Source: Polyangia bacterium (GTDB lineage: Bacteria > Myxococcota_A > Polyangia > Polyangiales > Polyangiaceae). From it: 47,011 nucleotides of DNA. This document shows positions 22,878 to 31,189 of this stretch, piece after piece. Location: the NCBI GenBank assembly GCA_030426145.1, contig JAUHZF010000025.1, positions 1 to 47,011 of the forward strand, read 5' to 3'. The position numbers and the translations under genes are program-made. Under the pieces are notes generated by a model. That model ran no database searches. It saw only the letters and a list, made by a program, of their open reading frames with translations, and was not told where the DNA came from. Position 1 is the stretch's first letter. Every line of letters starts with the position of its first letter.

Positions 22878-24008
22878 ATGCGCACGGCTTGGCTCTTGGC
22901 GGTGGTGGCCTTCGGATGCGAGGAGCCCGCCCCCCTCACGGCGCAGGCGGGCCTCGCCCCCGGTGACGCCACCCCCAAGCTGGGCGAGCCATGGAAGCAG
23001 CCGCTCGCTTCGCCGGCCGCCTTCGACCTGCGATGGACGCAGCACGGGGCCTACCTCGCTTGGTCCGCGCCTCACGGGGCGCGCCAGCGGGTTCAGGGTG
23101 TGCTCTTCGACGCGGACGGACGCCCAGGCCCTACCTCGACCCTCGACGACACCGACGCCGAAGTCGTGGAGGTGGCGCTCGGGTACGCGGCCTCGACGGA
23201 CCAGCTCGGCGTGGCCTGGGTGCAGCGGCGCCCCGGCGAACAGGCTCAGCTCCGGGGCACGGCCGGGCCCCCGAGCGCGCTTGCTCCGGCGGCGACCATC
23301 GGCCCCACCCACGTGGCCCACGTGGGCGAACGCGGTCACCTCGCCATCGCCTCGGGGCCCGACCACCTCCGCGTCTACGCTCGCGGGGAAGACCAAGCCT
23401 GTCAGGACGGAAAGCCATCCCGGTGCGCGAGCTTCGGCGCGCACCCGCTCCCGCCCGACCCGGCGTCGGGCAACCGTCCCTGGCTCACCGTGCCCCGCCC
23501 CTGCGATCGCCCCGTGACCGGGTACCTCTACCGAGCGCCCCACCGCTACTACGGGATCTGCCACCTCCGCGAAGACGACAGTCGCCAAGAGACGGTCTGG
23601 TACAGCATCCAGCCCGAGCCGATGTACGCCCAAGCCCACGAGCTGATGGCCGGATGTGAACCCCGGGGCGCGGCGGTGCTGGGCGACGCCATCTGGGTCA
23701 CCGCGGCGTGCGGCTCGGTCCGTACTGGGGTCCGCGTGCGGGGCATCGACGTCGACCCGCCACGCTCGCTCGAAGGCGTCGAGCTCACCTGCAATGCGGG
23801 CGGGCACCCCGTGCTGAGCCTCGACGATGAACATGCCTTCGTCGCCCCCGCGGATCGCCTCGGCCCCCTCCTCCCGGGCGAGGTGGGAGGCACCGATTCG
23901 GCGGCGTTGTGGACGGGCGAGGTCCTCCTCGTCGCCCGCCACGTGGCCCGGCAGGTCGAGCTCGCCCGCTACCGCTGCGTCGAAGGCCTCTTCGTACGTG
24001 AGGGCTAG
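22878..24008 (+). CDS. Lipoprotein of unknown function, 376 aa
   Basis: ATG 22878 begins a short lipoprotein signal (MRTAWLLAVVAFGC). The mature protein has repeated short hydrophobic strands with D-x-D-G-R (DADGR) and similar turns, such as AYLAWSAP, LGVAWVQR and EVLLVARHVA, which suggest a beta-propeller-like fold with W-motifs. Several cysteines in the second half (DQACQDGKPSRCAS, CDRP, GICHL, GCEP) are probably disulphide-bonded outside the cytoplasm. I do not recognise a family. It is divergent from the CocE gene and convergent with another small lipoprotein gene. Confidence 0.75.
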   Translation: MRTAWLLAVVAFGCEEPAPLTAQAGLAPGDATPKLGEPWKQPLASPAAFDLRWTQHGAYLAWSAPHGARQRVQGVLFDADGRPGPTSTLDDTDAEVVEVALGYAASTDQLGVAWVQRRPGEQAQLRGTAGPPSALAPAATIGPTHVAHVGERGHLAIASGPDHLRVYARGEDQACQDGKPSRCASFGAHPLPPDPASGNRPWLTVPRPCDRPVTGYLYRAPHRYYGICHLREDDSRQETVWYSIQPEPMYAQAHELMAGCEPRGAAVLGDAIWVTAACGSVRTGVRVRGIDVDPPRSLEGVELTCNAGGHPVLSLDDEHAFVAPADRLGPLLPGEVGGTDSAALWTGEVLLVARHVARQVELARYRCVEGLFVREG

Positions 24009-24052
24009 CTAAATGCGTTTGTAGCGAATGCACGCTCACGTGTTCAGCTAGC
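24004..24052. terminator. Inverted repeat GCTAGCT...AGCTAGC spanning two convergent stops
   Basis: Perfect 7-bp arms at 24004-24010 and 24046-24052 enclose 35 bases with a weaker inner GCGT/ACGC pairing. The arms include both genes' stop-codon regions. It could be a bidirectional terminator, but the loop is long. Confidence 0.35.
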
Positions 24053-24491
24053 GGCAACGGGCTTGGTAGGCGGAGATGCGCGCCTCGAGGGCGGCCGCGG
24101 GTAGCGGGGCGAGTCCAAACGACGCGCGGAGGCGATCCTCGAGCGCGAAGGCTTCACGCTCCCGCGTTCGTGCCGTCGCGAGCCGCCCTGCGCAGTCTCC
24201 AACCTCTTCGTCGTCGAAGGGGCTTCCGTGCACGAGGTGGTGCAGGAGGTGCCCATACCGCGCGGCCGACTCGGGGATGGGCCGGTCGCGAACGAGGCGC
24301 ACGGTCCCATCCGGCGTAATTCCCGCTTCTTGGGCGAAGACCACCCGATGCCCGGGCGCCCTTTCGAGGAGGGCGGCACCTTCGGGATGGCCTCGCAGTC
24401 GCTCCGCAATGGCAGCAGGCCCGTCTTCCGGGGGCGCCGATGGCCGGCCGCAGGCCGCGACGATGAGCAAGAGGCCGAACGTGCGCCACAC
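24048..24491 (-). CDS. Small lipoprotein, 147 aa
   Basis: GTG 24491 starts a short lipoprotein signal with lipobox VAAC. The mature protein is mostly helical and charged (AAIAERLRGHPEGAALLER, EARISAYQARC) with a HLLHHLVHG segment and two later cysteines. I do not recognise the family. It is convergent with the 376-aa lipoprotein gene and divergent from the MurE-like gene, with a 99-base gap. Confidence 0.65.
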   Translation of the reverse strand: MWRTFGLLLIVAACGRPSAPPEDGPAAIAERLRGHPEGAALLERAPGHRVVFAQEAGITPDGTVRLVRDRPIPESAARYGHLLHHLVHGSPFDDEEVGDCAGRLATARTREREAFALEDRLRASFGLAPLPAAALEARISAYQARCR

Positions 24492-24590
24492 GCGGCCAGC
24501 ATAGGCCCGCGGACGCGTGAGGACATGGTCGAAGCTCGATCTATCCAGCGCGCGCGAGCTGGTAGGCTGTGCTCATGCGAGGAGTCGACG

Positions 24591-25796
24591 GTGCCCACGA
24601 TTGAGGTTCCCGATCCGCCTCCCTGGGCCGACCAGCTCACGAGCGTCGGGGTGACGGGGACCAACGGCAAGACGAGCACCACCCTCTGGCTCGGCGCCAT
24701 GCTCGCCACCGTGAGTAGACCCGTGGGGATCGCCACGACCCTCGGCTACGCGCTCGACGACGAGGCCTTCGAGGCGGGGCGGGACTTCGGCGGATTCCTC
24801 TCCGCCATGCGCGCGACCCTCGATCGTGGCGGGAGCCACGCCGCCCTCGAGATGACGAGTGAGGCCCTCGCCATGGGCTTCGCGAGAGCCTGGCCATCGC
24901 AGGTCGGCGTTTTTACCAACCTGTCGTTCGATCATCTCGACGCGCACGGCTCGCCCGAGCACTACCTCGCGAGCAAAGCTCAGCTCTTCATGCACCTCCG
25001 CCCCGGCGGCACGGCGGTGCTCAACGCCGCCGACCCCTGTGGGGCCTTGCTCCAGGAGGTGCTCCCAGACGGCATCGAGGTCGTCCGCTACGGGCTCGCT
25101 TCACGCGGCGACACCACCGACGCCGACGTCGTGGGGCGCGCGGTGAGCTTCGACTGGTCGGGCACGCGGGTCGAGCTCGAGGATCGCCCTGCACTTCGCG
25201 TCCGTGCCATCGGAGAGGTGTTCGCCGAGAACGCCGTCGCAGCATGGCTCGGAGCCATCGCGGCAGGCGCGGAGCCAGCCGTTGCCGCCGCCGCCCTCGC
25301 CGAAGCCCCCGCGCCGCCGGGTCGGTTCGACCTCGTCAATCCCGAGCCCGAAGCCGGTGCTCCTCGGGTCGTGGTCGACTACGCCCATACGCCCGACGCC
25401 CTCGGCCGCACGGTAGCCACGGCCAAGTCCCTCGCGAGCCGGGACGGTGGAGCGGTGCGCCTGGTATTTGGGGCCGGGGGCGGTCGCGACCCCTCCAAGC
25501 GGCCCATCATGGGCGAAGCCGCGAGCGGTGCGGACGCAGTCTGGATCACCACCGACAACCCGCGTCACGAAGACCCATCCGCCATCGCCGAAGCGGTGGC
25601 CGAAGGCCTCGCCAACCACCCCGACTGCCGGATCCTCCTCGCCCGGGATGAAGCCATCCGGTCGGCGATAGCGGCGTCGGGCACGGGTGACGTCGTGCTC
25701 GTGGCCGGCAAGGGCCACGAGCGCGACATGGTGATCGGAGGCGAGAAGGTGGCCTTCTCGGACGGTGAGATCGCGCTCGCTGCGCTCAGAAGGTGA
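24591..25796 (+). CDS. MurE-like Mur ligase lacking the N-terminal UDP-binding domain, 401 aa
   Basis: GTG 24591 is fixed by GCGAGGAG six bases upstream. The ATP-binding motif TGTNGKTST has Lys27, only 20 residues from the N-terminus; in full MurE it lies near residue 110, so the first Mur domain (which holds UDP-MurNAc) is absent. The rest is MurE-like: TSEAL, FTNLSFDHLDAH, the carbamylated-Lys region HYLASKAQLF, VDYAHTPDALG, a DNPRHEDP segment equal to the meso-diaminopimelate recognition motif, and GKGHERD. It should therefore be able to activate a carboxylate and add an amino acid, but the acceptor may be different or held by another protein. It is probably not the main cell-wall enzyme. 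Its neighbours are lipoproteins, not mur genes. Confidence 0.88.
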   Translation: MPTIEVPDPPPWADQLTSVGVTGTNGKTSTTLWLGAMLATVSRPVGIATTLGYALDDEAFEAGRDFGGFLSAMRATLDRGGSHAALEMTSEALAMGFARAWPSQVGVFTNLSFDHLDAHGSPEHYLASKAQLFMHLRPGGTAVLNAADPCGALLQEVLPDGIEVVRYGLASRGDTTDADVVGRAVSFDWSGTRVELEDRPALRVRAIGEVFAENAVAAWLGAIAAGAEPAVAAAALAEAPAPPGRFDLVNPEPEAGAPRVVVDYAHTPDALGRTVATAKSLASRDGGAVRLVFGAGGGRDPSKRPIMGEAASGADAVWITTDNPRHEDPSAIAEAVAEGLANHPDCRILLARDEAIRSAIAASGTGDVVLVAGKGHERDMVIGGEKVAFSDGEIALAALRR

Positions 25797-26412
25797 TCAC
25801 GCCCGCGCTGATCGCGCAGTCGCGCACACTGAGGCAGCCCTCGACGGTGCAGGACATCATCCGCAGACGGGCGTCTTCGGTCAGGCCGTCCATGAAGTCG
25901 TGACACACGGCCTCGGTGTCGCTGCACGCAGGTGCGAGCGCGGCGCAGTCGTCGTCGGCCGTGGTGTCGGCACATGCGTTCGCGAGCGCCGCCTCCTGGC
26001 AGGCCTGCACGTCGACGCAGGTGTCGGTCTGGGCGAGCGCGATGACGCACTCGACGGCGTTCTGGGCCACCTTCGGCTTGTAGTCGAGCTCGGCGAGCGA
26101 GCAGCCGCCCTCCTGGAAGTTGCAGGGCAGCGTGAGCGTCGAGCAGTCGGGAACGGTTCCGACGGAGTCGTCGCACTGGGCACCACCGCCGGCGCCGCCT
26201 TCTCCCGCGGATCCTCCCGCGCCGCCGGCGTTCTGCCCGCCGGTTCCGGCTGCGCCTCCCGACCCGCCGTCACCGGTGGTGGTGCTGCTGCTGGTGACGT
26301 TGCCGCCGTTGCCCCCCGTGCCGTCATCGTCGTCACTGACGGCCGTGATGGTGCAGCCGCCCGCCGCGATGCTCCCCGCCAACAACAAAAAGGTCGCTCG
26401 ATCCACGCGCAT
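25786..26412 (-). CDS. Gly/Ser/Thr-linker lipoprotein with Cys-rich C-terminus, 208 aa
   Basis: ATG 26412 has GGGGAGG at a good distance upstream. The lipoprotein signal ends AAGGC. Next is a long low-complexity linker (Gly-Asn, Ser-Thr, then Gly-Ala-rich, about residues 30-80), a tether typical of this replicon. The C-terminal domain of about 125 residues is helical with about fourteen cysteines in pairs such as C-x6-C, probably disulphide-bonded. The family is unknown. Its 3' end overlaps the MurE-like gene tail-to-tail by 11 bases. It is divergent from the kinase operon at 26675. Confidence 0.8.
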   Translation of the reverse strand: MRVDRATFLLLAGSIAAGGCTITAVSDDDDGTGGNGGNVTSSSTTTGDGGSGGAAGTGGQNAGGAGGSAGEGGAGGGAQCDDSVGTVPDCSTLTLPCNFQEGGCSLAELDYKPKVAQNAVECVIALAQTDTCVDVQACQEAALANACADTTADDDCAALAPACSDTEAVCHDFMDGLTEDARLRMMSCTVEGCLSVRDCAISAGVITF

Positions 26413-26522
26413 GTTTCGTCCTCCCCAGCGGTCCCCAGGCGCCCTTCGCCACAGGCCGAGCCGACACGATAGGCACGCCGAGACCGCTGGCAATCCCGGC
26501 AGCAGGATTGCTCCGCTCAGAT

Positions 26523-26538
26523 CCCTCCCGGGGGAGGG
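26523..26538. promoter_or_regulatory. CCCTCCC-GG-GGGAGGG inverted repeat in divergent region
   Basis: A perfect 7-2-7 inverted repeat lies in the 262-base gap between the divergent lipoprotein genes. It may be an operator. The rest of the gap shows no gene or clear promoter. Confidence 0.3.
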
Positions 26539-26674
26539 CACGGGGTAGGGACAAGTGGGCCCGCCGATCGATGGGGTGGCGCAAGCCCGCGGGAGGAGAC
26601 GAGAACAGCGCACGGCGAGCTGCAATCGTCACCGGTCCCTTTGAAAGGACGACGTCACGAGCTACCCTGCCGAA

Positions 26675-27538
26675 GTGACTCGCCTTTTCCTGATCTGCAG
26701 CCTCGCGCTGTTCGCTCAGGGCTGCAACTTGGTCGTAGCCGGAGACGACGCCCAGTGTTCGGTCGACGACGACTGCACGGCGCGCGGCTTTCAGGACGCC
26801 GCTTGCGTGGAGCAAGTCTGTGTCAGCACCGTCAGCTCCGACCCCGTTTGGGGATGCCTCGACAACCTCGACGTCGAGACCCCCGATCCCAGCAAAACCA
26901 TCTCCTTCGACATCGACCTCGTCTACGCCGTCGGGGGTGCGGCCGTGAGCATGTCGACGGTCGTCGACGTCTGCGACAAGCTCGACCTCAACTGCGAAGC
27001 CAACACCCCGGGGCTGCCGAGAGGTCTGAATCCGGATGGAAACGGCAACGTCGATATCACGGTCCCGGAAGGCTTCGACGGCTTCGTTCAGGTCACCGGC
27101 CCCAACCTCGTCGACTCGCGCGTCTACGTCGGGCGCCCGCTGTTCGAGCCTCCGAGCGTAGAGGCCGTTCAGCTCCTCAGTCCTTCCGACTTCGACCTTC
27201 TGGCGACCCTCGCCGGCGACCCGCCCGACCCCATGCGGGGCACCTCTATCGTGCTCGCGATCGACTGTAGCGGTGATGGAGCGGGCGGTATTCGCTTCGA
27301 GTCGAACAATGCCGATGCCGACACCACCGCCTTCTACCTGGTCAATCAGCAGCCGGTGACACCACCCACCACGACCAGCACCGATGGCGACGGGTTCGGT
27401 GGCTTCTTCAACATGCCCGTCGGCCCCGCCGTCGTGCGCGGGATCCGCGAAGACGACGACCGCTACATTGGTGAGTCGAGTTTTCAGATCCTGGCCGAAA
27501 CCATCTCCTACGTTCTCGTCTCGCCGACGCCCCAGTAG
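26675..27538 (+). CDS. Lipoprotein, first gene of a kinase operon, 287 aa
   Basis: GTG 26675 starts a lipoprotein signal (MTRLFLICSLALFAQGC). Just after the lipid Cys is a short Cys cluster (QCSVDDDCTARGFQDAACV) of the D-x-D-C type seen in many myxobacterial surface proteins. The body has two beta-rich segments: a carboxypeptidase-regulatory-like one (DGNGNVDITVPEGFDGFVQV) and another ending SFQILAETISYVLV. It may bind a ligand or partner at the outer membrane. It is followed after two bases by the kinase gene, so co-expression is very likely. Confidence 0.78.
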   Translation: MTRLFLICSLALFAQGCNLVVAGDDAQCSVDDDCTARGFQDAACVEQVCVSTVSSDPVWGCLDNLDVETPDPSKTISFDIDLVYAVGGAAVSMSTVVDVCDKLDLNCEANTPGLPRGLNPDGNGNVDITVPEGFDGFVQVTGPNLVDSRVYVGRPLFEPPSVEAVQLLSPSDFDLLATLAGDPPDPMRGTSIVLAIDCSGDGAGGIRFESNNADADTTAFYLVNQQPVTPPTTTSTDGDGFGGFFNMPVGPAVVRGIREDDDRYIGESSFQILAETISYVLVSPTPQ

Positions 27539-27540
27539 CC

Positions 27541-29187
27541 GTGGAAGCCAAGAAGATAGGAAAGTACCGCATCATCGCCCGCCTCGGGACGGGGGGGATG
27601 GCGTCGGTCTTTCTTTGTGTCGCGGCCGGTCCGGTCGGCTTCACCAAGCTGCTCGTGCTCAAGCTGCTGCGGCCCGAGCTCGCCGACGACGACGATTTCC
27701 TCGCGATGTTCGTCGACGAAGCGAGGCTCGCCGCCCGCCTCAACCACGCCAACGTGGTTCAGACCTACGAGGTCGGCTTCGAGGAGGGTCACCACTTCCT
27801 CGCCATGGACTACCTCGACGGCCAGCCGCTCTACGCGCTGCTCCGCCGTCAGAGTCGCGAGGGCAATCCCATGCCCATCGACGTGCACGTGCACATCCTG
27901 GCCGAGACCCTCGCCGGCCTCCACTACGCCCACACCCTCACGGACTTCGACGGCACGCCGCTCAACGTCGTGCACCGCGACGTGAGCCCGCAGAACGTGT
28001 TCATCACCTACGACGGGCAGGTGAAGCTCGTCGACTTCGGCATCGCCAAAGCGACCGGCGCGGCCACCGTCACCCAAAGCGGCGTGTTCAAGGGCAAGGT
28101 CTCGTACATGGCGCCGGAGCAGGCTCAGAGCAAACCGGTGGATGCGCGGGCAGACGTCTTCAGCGTCGGCGTCATGCTCTGGGAGGCCCTCGCCGGGAAG
28201 CGCTTCGCGAAAGGCGAAAGCCAAACCGCGGTGCTCGCTCAGCGCATGCAGGGCACGGAGCCGCGCATCCGCGAGGAGAACCCCGACGTCGATCCCGAGC
28301 TCGCGGAGATCTGCGACCGGGCCATGGCGCTCGAGCCCGACAGCCGTTTCGTGAGCGCACAGCACATGCGTGATGCCCTCGAGTCATACCTGCAGCGCTC
28401 GAGCCGACGGGTAGGCCCCCGCGACGTCAGCGACGTCGTGTGCGAGCAGTTTGCCGAAGAGCGCGCGAAGATTCGCACGATCATCGACGAGCAGATGAAG
28501 CAGATGCAGCGGGAGTCGATGCAAGGCGTGCCCGTCCCCTCGCTCGAGCCCTGGGTGCACACGGTCGACCACACCCCTTCCGTCACCGGACGCGCCATCT
28601 CCGTGGTGCATCCGTCACTCCCCGAGAGCGGCACAAGCCCGGGAACGCTCGTCGGCTCGAACGTCAGCAACGCCCCCCCTGCGCGTAGCGTGCCCACGGC
28701 GCTCGTGGTCGGCATCTTCGCGGCCGTGGTGTCGGTCATCGGGATCGGTTTCGCCGTGCTCTTCGTGGGACAGCCGCCGGAAGAGAAGAAGAAGCTGCCT
28801 CCCGAGGGAGCGGCCACGACGACCGCCCCCGCCGCGGAGACGGTCTCCGTGGAGATCCACTTCGAGCCGGCCAACGCCAAAGCCAAGCTCGACGGGGTCG
28901 CCCTCGCCCAGAACCCATTCGTGGCGCAGATGCCTCGCGACGGCTCGGCCCACACCCTCGAGGTCAGCGCGCCCGGCCACGTCACCCAGACCACGATGCT
29001 CAGCTACGAACGCGACATCGATCTGACCATCAACCTGGTAGCAGCCACCGCGGCTACGGCCACCGCATCGGCGTCCGCGCCGCCTCCCCCGAGGGTCGGC
29101 GGACCTCTGCCCACCATCAAGCCCCCGCCCCCGCCTCCTGAGGGCAAGAAGCCCCTCGGCATCGACGAAGAGGATCCCTACCACTGA
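27541..29187 (+). CDS. Membrane Ser/Thr kinase with extracytoplasmic PEGA-like domain, 548 aa
   Basis: GTG 27541 lies two bases after the previous stop. Residues of about 8-290 are a kinase: GTGGMASVFLC, VLKLL, the myxobacterial HRDVSPQN (Asp147), DFGIAK and APEQA. A Ser/Thr-rich linker leads to one TM helix at about 389-411. Residues of about 436-500 form a PEGA-like beta domain (VSVEIHFEPANAKAKLDG, then a GHV...I motif) outside the membrane. The C-terminus is Pro-rich. It is a receptor-like kinase, which could sense the product of one of its operon neighbours. The stop overlaps the next start (TGATG). Confidence 0.93.
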   Translation: MEAKKIGKYRIIARLGTGGMASVFLCVAAGPVGFTKLLVLKLLRPELADDDDFLAMFVDEARLAARLNHANVVQTYEVGFEEGHHFLAMDYLDGQPLYALLRRQSREGNPMPIDVHVHILAETLAGLHYAHTLTDFDGTPLNVVHRDVSPQNVFITYDGQVKLVDFGIAKATGAATVTQSGVFKGKVSYMAPEQAQSKPVDARADVFSVGVMLWEALAGKRFAKGESQTAVLAQRMQGTEPRIREENPDVDPELAEICDRAMALEPDSRFVSAQHMRDALESYLQRSSRRVGPRDVSDVVCEQFAEERAKIRTIIDEQMKQMQRESMQGVPVPSLEPWVHTVDHTPSVTGRAISVVHPSLPESGTSPGTLVGSNVSNAPPARSVPTALVVGIFAAVVSVIGIGFAVLFVGQPPEEKKKLPPEGAATTTAPAAETVSVEIHFEPANAKAKLDGVALAQNPFVAQMPRDGSAHTLEVSAPGHVTQTTMLSYERDIDLTINLVAATAATATASASAPPPPRVGGPLPTIKPPPPPPEGKKPLGIDEEDPYH

Positions 29188-30197
29188 TGCTCCCCTCGCT
29201 CCGTGCATGCCTGCTCGTGGCCGCGGTCGCCTTCGCCGCAACGACCTGGTCGGCGCCCGCCATGGCCGACGACGCCGACGAGAAAGAGGCGCGCAAAGAG
29301 GCGAGCGAACACTTCCGCCGCGGCGTAGGCCTGTACCGCGACGCGGACTACGTGGCGGCCCTGGTGGAGTTCAAGCGCGCCTACGAGCTCGCGCCGAACT
29401 ACCGGGTTCTCTACAACCTCGGGCAAACCTCGCGCGAGCTGAAAGACTACGCGTCGGCCCTGACGGCCTACCAACGCTACCTCGACGAAGGCGGCAAGAA
29501 GATCGGCCGCGGTCGCAGGCAGGAAGTCGAGAAGGCGGTAGAAGACCTCCTCGATCGGGTCGGCAAGCTGACCATCACCACGAACGTCGAGGGTGCCGAG
29601 ATCCAGATCGACGACGAGGTCGTCGGCGTCACCCCCCTCGCGGAGCCGGTCGTGGTCAACATCGGCAAGCGTCGCGTCGGTGCGAGCCTCGACGGGCACG
29701 TGCCCGCGCGACGGGTGGTCGAGGTCGCGGGTCGCGACGCGCTCGACGTCGACCTCAACCTCGTCCCGCTCGACGACGACAAGGACGTGCCACTCCCGAC
29801 CCCCACCCCGCAGCCGGTTGGGGAGGAGGAGAGCGACTTCCCCGTGGCCGGCGTGGTCGGTCTCGGCGTCACCGGCCTGTGTGGCATCACCACGGGTGTG
29901 CTCGGCGGTCTGGCCCTGTCGGCCAAGGGAGAGTGGGACGACGCCTTGAACACCTTCCCAGGCGACCCACAGACCATCGACGACGCCGAGAGCAAGACCT
30001 CGTCGTTCGCGATCGCCACCGACGTGATGCTCGGAGTCACCGCCGCCGCGGCGGTGACCACGGTGGTCCTCTTCATCGTCGACCCAGCGGCCGACACCGA
30101 CGATGCATCCGACCCCGACGAAGAGGACATCGACCTCTCTCTGCGCCCGAGCCTGAGCCCCTCCGAGGCCGGCCTGTCGCTACTCGGACGTTTTTAG
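29187..30197 (+). CDS. Periplasmic TPR/PEGA-domain membrane protein, 336 aa
   Basis: The start overlaps the kinase stop (TGATG). A signal peptide (cleavage after APAMA) is followed by TPR-like helices (FRRGVGLYRDADYVAALVEF, then YNLGQTSRELKDYASAL) and a PEGA domain (GKLTITTNVEGAEIQIDDEV). Two hydrophobic segments near the C-terminus (VVGLGVTGLCGITTGVLGG and VMLGVTAAAAVTTVVLFIV) anchor it. This signal-TPR-PEGA-TM order is common beside kinases in myxobacteria. It may present ligand or scaffold to the PEGA domain of the kinase. This is inference from shared domains and coupling. Confidence 0.88.
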   Translation: MLPSLRACLLVAAVAFAATTWSAPAMADDADEKEARKEASEHFRRGVGLYRDADYVAALVEFKRAYELAPNYRVLYNLGQTSRELKDYASALTAYQRYLDEGGKKIGRGRRQEVEKAVEDLLDRVGKLTITTNVEGAEIQIDDEVVGVTPLAEPVVVNIGKRRVGASLDGHVPARRVVEVAGRDALDVDLNLVPLDDDKDVPLPTPTPQPVGEEESDFPVAGVVGLGVTGLCGITTGVLGGLALSAKGEWDDALNTFPGDPQTIDDAESKTSSFAIATDVMLGVTAAAAVTTVVLFIVDPAADTDDASDPDEEDIDLSLRPSLSPSEAGLSLLGRF

Positions 30198-30233
30198 CGT
30201 CGGATCTGGTGCGCCATCACGCCCCGAGGGAGC

Positions 30234-31046
30234 TCAATCTTCGGGCGTGAAGAGGGCCTCGCCGAAGCGTTCCACACCGAAGCCACCGATGAGGGCGCGC
30301 CCCTCCGCGGAACGGAGGAAGTCGGCGAAGGCCTTTGCGCCTTCGGAGGACTCTCCCCCGGGGAGAAGCACGGCGTACACGTTGGCGAGCTCGTCGTCGT
30401 CCTGGAAAACGATGGCGAGCTCGAGGTCATCGCGACGACTGACGAACGTGGCGCGGTCGGTCAGGGCAAAAGCACCCTTCTCGGACGCCACCTTCAGGGT
30501 CTCGCCCATGCCGGCCTTCGTGGCCGTGATGAAACCGGCGTCGGGCGTGAGGCCGGCCATCTTCCAGAGGGCCTGCTCACGCATGTGGGTGCCCGAGCCA
30601 TCCCCACGCGAGACGAAGGTCGCTTCGGCCTTCGCCAGCCGTTGCAGTACCTCGCGAACGTCGCCGGCGCCCGCCACCAGGCTGAGCTGCTCCGAGGGTC
30701 CCACGATGACGAAGTGATTGTGCATGACCGGTATTCGGCTCGCCGCCTGGCCTTCGGCGACGGCTTTCTTCTCCGCCTCGGGCGCGTGGGTAATCGCCAC
30801 GTCGGCCTCGCTTGCCCCCAGCCGCTTCAACGCCTTGCCAGACCCTACGGCCGCGACCTCGACCTTCAGCCCGGTCTTCTTCTCGAAGGCCGGCAGCAAG
30901 ACCTCGAGCAGGCCCGAATCGTGAACGCTGGTGGTGGTCGCCAAGCGAACGGTGCCACCCGACGAATCGGAGCAGCTCCCGAAGCACGAAGCGAGGGCCA
31001 TGACGAGCCCAGCGAAGAACACGGTGTGAAGGAGGCGACGGGTCAT
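30234..31046 (-). CDS. tupA: TupA-type (tungstate/anion) substrate-binding lipoprotein, 270 aa
   Basis: The mature N-terminus has the TupA signature LATTTSVHDSGLL, then VGSGKALK and DVAITHAPEAE, and VSRGDGSGTH. These match tungstate/molybdate ABC-type binding proteins, which hold the oxyanion by Ser/Thr side chains and main-chain NH groups. The lipoprotein signal has two Cys near LASC/FGSC; the first is likely the lipid site. ATG 31046 gives a normal signal. No tupB permease or tupC ATPase is in the window, so it may work with a distant transporter or act as a sensor. It is convergent with the PEGA protein gene. Confidence 0.82.
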   Translation of the reverse strand: MTRRLLHTVFFAGLVMALASCFGSCSDSSGGTVRLATTTSVHDSGLLEVLLPAFEKKTGLKVEVAAVGSGKALKRLGASEADVAITHAPEAEKKAVAEGQAASRIPVMHNHFVIVGPSEQLSLVAGAGDVREVLQRLAKAEATFVSRGDGSGTHMREQALWKMAGLTPDAGFITATKAGMGETLKVASEKGAFALTDRATFVSRRDDLELAIVFQDDDELANVYAVLLPGGESSEGAKAFADFLRSAEGRALIGGFGVERFGEALFTPED

Positions 31047-31087
31047 CGGGGCGAAGCCTACTCCCAGGCCACCGAGGGTGTCGACGT

Positions 31088-31189
31088 TCAGTCGTCCTGG
31101 CCGAAGTGGCCGGGCGTGACGGTCGGAGGCGAGAGCCACAAGACGGTCGCCCCCAGGGGCACGACGTGGACCGGCCACCCGTCGTTCAT
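31088..31189 (-). CDS. Candidate 33-aa microprotein coupled to the esterase gene
   Basis: The ATG at 31189-31187 overlaps the esterase stop as TGATG, and the frame runs 33 codons to TGA at 31088. The product begins MNDGWPVHVVPLGATVLWL and ends TPGHFGQDD; it is rich in Pro, Val and Leu and has no signal peptide or long TM helix. The coupling and normal-looking codon use argue for a real gene, but at this length chance is possible. It could also be the remnant of a longer gene. Function unknown. Confidence 0.4.
   Translation of the reverse strand: MNDGWPVHVVPLGATVLWLSPPTVTPGHFGQDD

Noticed and set aside
22746..23942. Upstream in-frame extension of the CocE gene
   Set aside because: It runs opposite a lipoprotein gene with a clear signal, lacks family similarity, and both ATG 22721 and 22745 have ribosome-binding-like sequence.
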